Part shown: in pieces, positions 62,930 through 64,000 of the stretch
Position numbering within the stretch: the first letter of the stretch is position 1
How the letters are laid out: every line of letters begins with the position of its first letter
DNA from: Pseudoalteromonas shioyasakiensis
GTDB taxonomy: Bacteria > Pseudomonadota > Gammaproteobacteria > Enterobacterales > Alteromonadaceae
Assembly (NCBI RefSeq): GCF_001550135.1
Contig: NZ_LRUE01000023.1
Location: 59,268 to 123,267 of the forward strand
Length of the DNA stretch: 64,000 nucleotides
Reading direction: 5' to 3'
Notes under the pieces: model-generated
Seen by the model: the letters and a program-made list of their open reading frames with translations, nothing else
What the model was told of the DNA's origin: nothing
Databases searched by the model: none
Program-made: the position numbers and the translations under genes

Positions 62930-64000
62930 ATGCATTTAAAAACACTCTCTACGCTTATTGCAGCAGCACTTTTAAGTGCATGCAGTAATTCAAATACTGT
63001 TAATATTATTGCCGGTGAAGGCACCATTACTCCGTTAAAAACTGAGGGAGAGTACGAAGGCCGCTACCACAACCTTTATCCGGGTGATAAAGAATACCCA
63101 ACAACCTGCACAGACAATTGCTATGAAGAATCAGAACTCCTTGTGTGCAACGACAGCAACTCACAATGCGAGTTTCATGCAGAACAACATGTGCCTGCAA
63201 TCAATTCAGGTTTTACGGTGCGCTGGTTAGGTCATGCTGGGTTTTATATTCAATCACCAAATGGTGAGCAGCTGTTGTTTGACCCTGTTAAAGATCAGTT
63301 TGATTCGCCCGTAGACTTTGCCTTTAAGCTTGCTGGGGGCATTTATCGCAAACCTGGTTTTTGGCCATCACAAGCTGAACTTAATGGCTTAGATGCAGTA
63401 ATGTACTCACACATTCACTATGACCATTTTAACAAGGCGGATATAGAAGAGATTGGCAATACCCCCCGCTACTTAGTGCCATTAGGGTTTGCAGATAACT
63501 TCCCGACGGGTGGCTTTAATATTTCCGAAATGGCGTGGTACGCAAGTACACAAATTAATGATTTAACGATTCATGCACTGCCAGCTCATCATTTTAGCAG
63601 TCGTATAATGGTGCCTTTCATTTATGACGACCACAATAAAGATTTATGGAATGGTTGGTTACTTGAGCAAAATGGTAAAACCTTGTTTTTTGCTGGTGAT
63701 ACCGGTTACTCAAAACACTTTCAAGATATTAATCAAAAATACGGCGAGATTGATGTGTGCTTAATGCCAATTGCTTCCTACTACCATGAAGAAGATGGTA
63801 AGTGGTATCGTTATGTTCATACTACACCTGAAGATGCATTAAACGCGGCAGAAGAGCTAAGCTGTAAAGTGATGATCCCGTGGGGTTATGGCAACTCAAG
63901 CTGGCAAATGGGCGACCATTCTAGTCACTCTGCATTATTAAGATTACTGCAAATGCAAAAACAGATGAACAGCCAAGTTCCTCTTTACATTTTAAATGAA
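62930..64000 (+). CDS. Metallo-beta-lactamase-fold lipoprotein, 3' end outside the window
   Basis: Begins ATGCATTTAAAAACACTC; lipobox LSAC (Cys18) marks a lipoprotein. The frame is open to the last base (357 codons), so the protein continues beyond the window. The metal-binding motif SHIHYDHF (H-x-H-x-D-H), a later LPAHHFSSR and AGDTGYSKHF fit the UlaG/NAPE-PLD-like branch of MBL hydrolases. Near residues 60-85 lies a Cys-rich segment (TCTDNCYEE, LVCNDSNSQCEF) that is not part of the core fold. Substrate unknown; periplasmic or outer-membrane location likely. Confidence 0.82.
   Translation, partial: MHLKTLSTLIAAALLSACSNSNTVNIIAGEGTITPLKTEGEYEGRYHNLYPGDKEYPTTCTDNCYEESELLVCNDSNSQCEFHAEQHVPAINSGFTVRWLGHAGFYIQSPNGEQLLFDPVKDQFDSPVDFAFKLAGGIYRKPGFWPSQAELNGLDAVMYSHIHYDHFNKADIEEIGNTPRYLVPLGFADNFPTGGFNISEMAWYASTQINDLTIHALPAHHFSSRIMVPFIYDDHNKDLWNGWLLEQNGKTLFFAGDTGYSKHFQDINQKYGEIDVCLMPIASYYHEEDGKWYRYVHTTPEDALNAAEELSCKVMIPWGYGNSSWQMGDHSSHSALLRLLQMQKQMNSQVPLYILNE

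Overview
The window looks like chromosomal DNA of a marine gammaproteobacterium in the Alteromonadales, most likely Pseudoalteromonas or a close relative. The support is AT-rich codon use, a full hfq super-operon in the gammaproteobacterial order, the sodium-type flagellar motor gene motX beside purA, the AST arginine-catabolism genes beside pabA, AcnB, several outer-membrane and lipoprotein genes, and a short inverted-repeat element of a kind I recall from Pseudoalteromonas genomes. The genus is inferred from memory of gene order and protein similarity, not from a search. I see no prophage, transposase gene or CRISPR array.

Layout: 1-54 is the 3' end of a tRNA-Ala(UGC). 213-2563 is proBA (reverse strand), then about 900 bp without a gene that holds strong inverted repeats, then a CPA1 antiporter (3473-5332, forward). 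5383-18542 is a long reverse-strand housekeeping block: aroQ-accB-accC, tsaE-amiB-mutL-miaA-hfq-hflX-hflK-hflC, purA and motX. 18891-23805 holds dsbD-cutA (reverse) and fxsA, groES-groEL (forward), with a sigma-32-type promoter before groES. 23964-26314 is a small accessory stretch: a thrombospondin-type-3 secreted protein, a heptamer tandem repeat and a DUF2971 gene. 26378-35873 returns to core genes: nnr, speD, an OsmC-family gene, a DUF3802-like gene, astD-astA-astC, an HDOD gene and pabA. 35959-39027 holds a thioesterase, two different 2-oxoglutarate/Fe(II) oxygenases and a class V aminotransferase-like protein.

39227-45283 is a three-gene reverse-strand envelope cluster of unknown function: an outer-membrane barrel, a helical lipoprotein and a lipoprotein of about 1330 residues with a large internal duplication. 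acnB, an OmpA-family porin, selO and a Tag-like glycosylase gene follow on the same strand.

The most interesting locus is 52142-56528. A promoter and a lysine riboswitch precede dapA, dapD, a fold-III PLP decarboxylase gene and an M14 desuccinylase-like gene, all tightly packed. The decarboxylase lacks the usual LysA signature and looks like the BtrK/exosortase-associated branch. With the desuccinylase it suggests an alternative route to lysine in which decarboxylation comes before removal of the succinyl group. This is inference.

The end of the window holds pldA, yiiD (GNAT-thioesterase fusion), a spermidine-synthase-like methyltransferase, a MITE-like element, dtd, pip, yihY, a DUF2959 lipoprotein and a metallo-beta-lactamase-fold lipoprotein that runs off the end.
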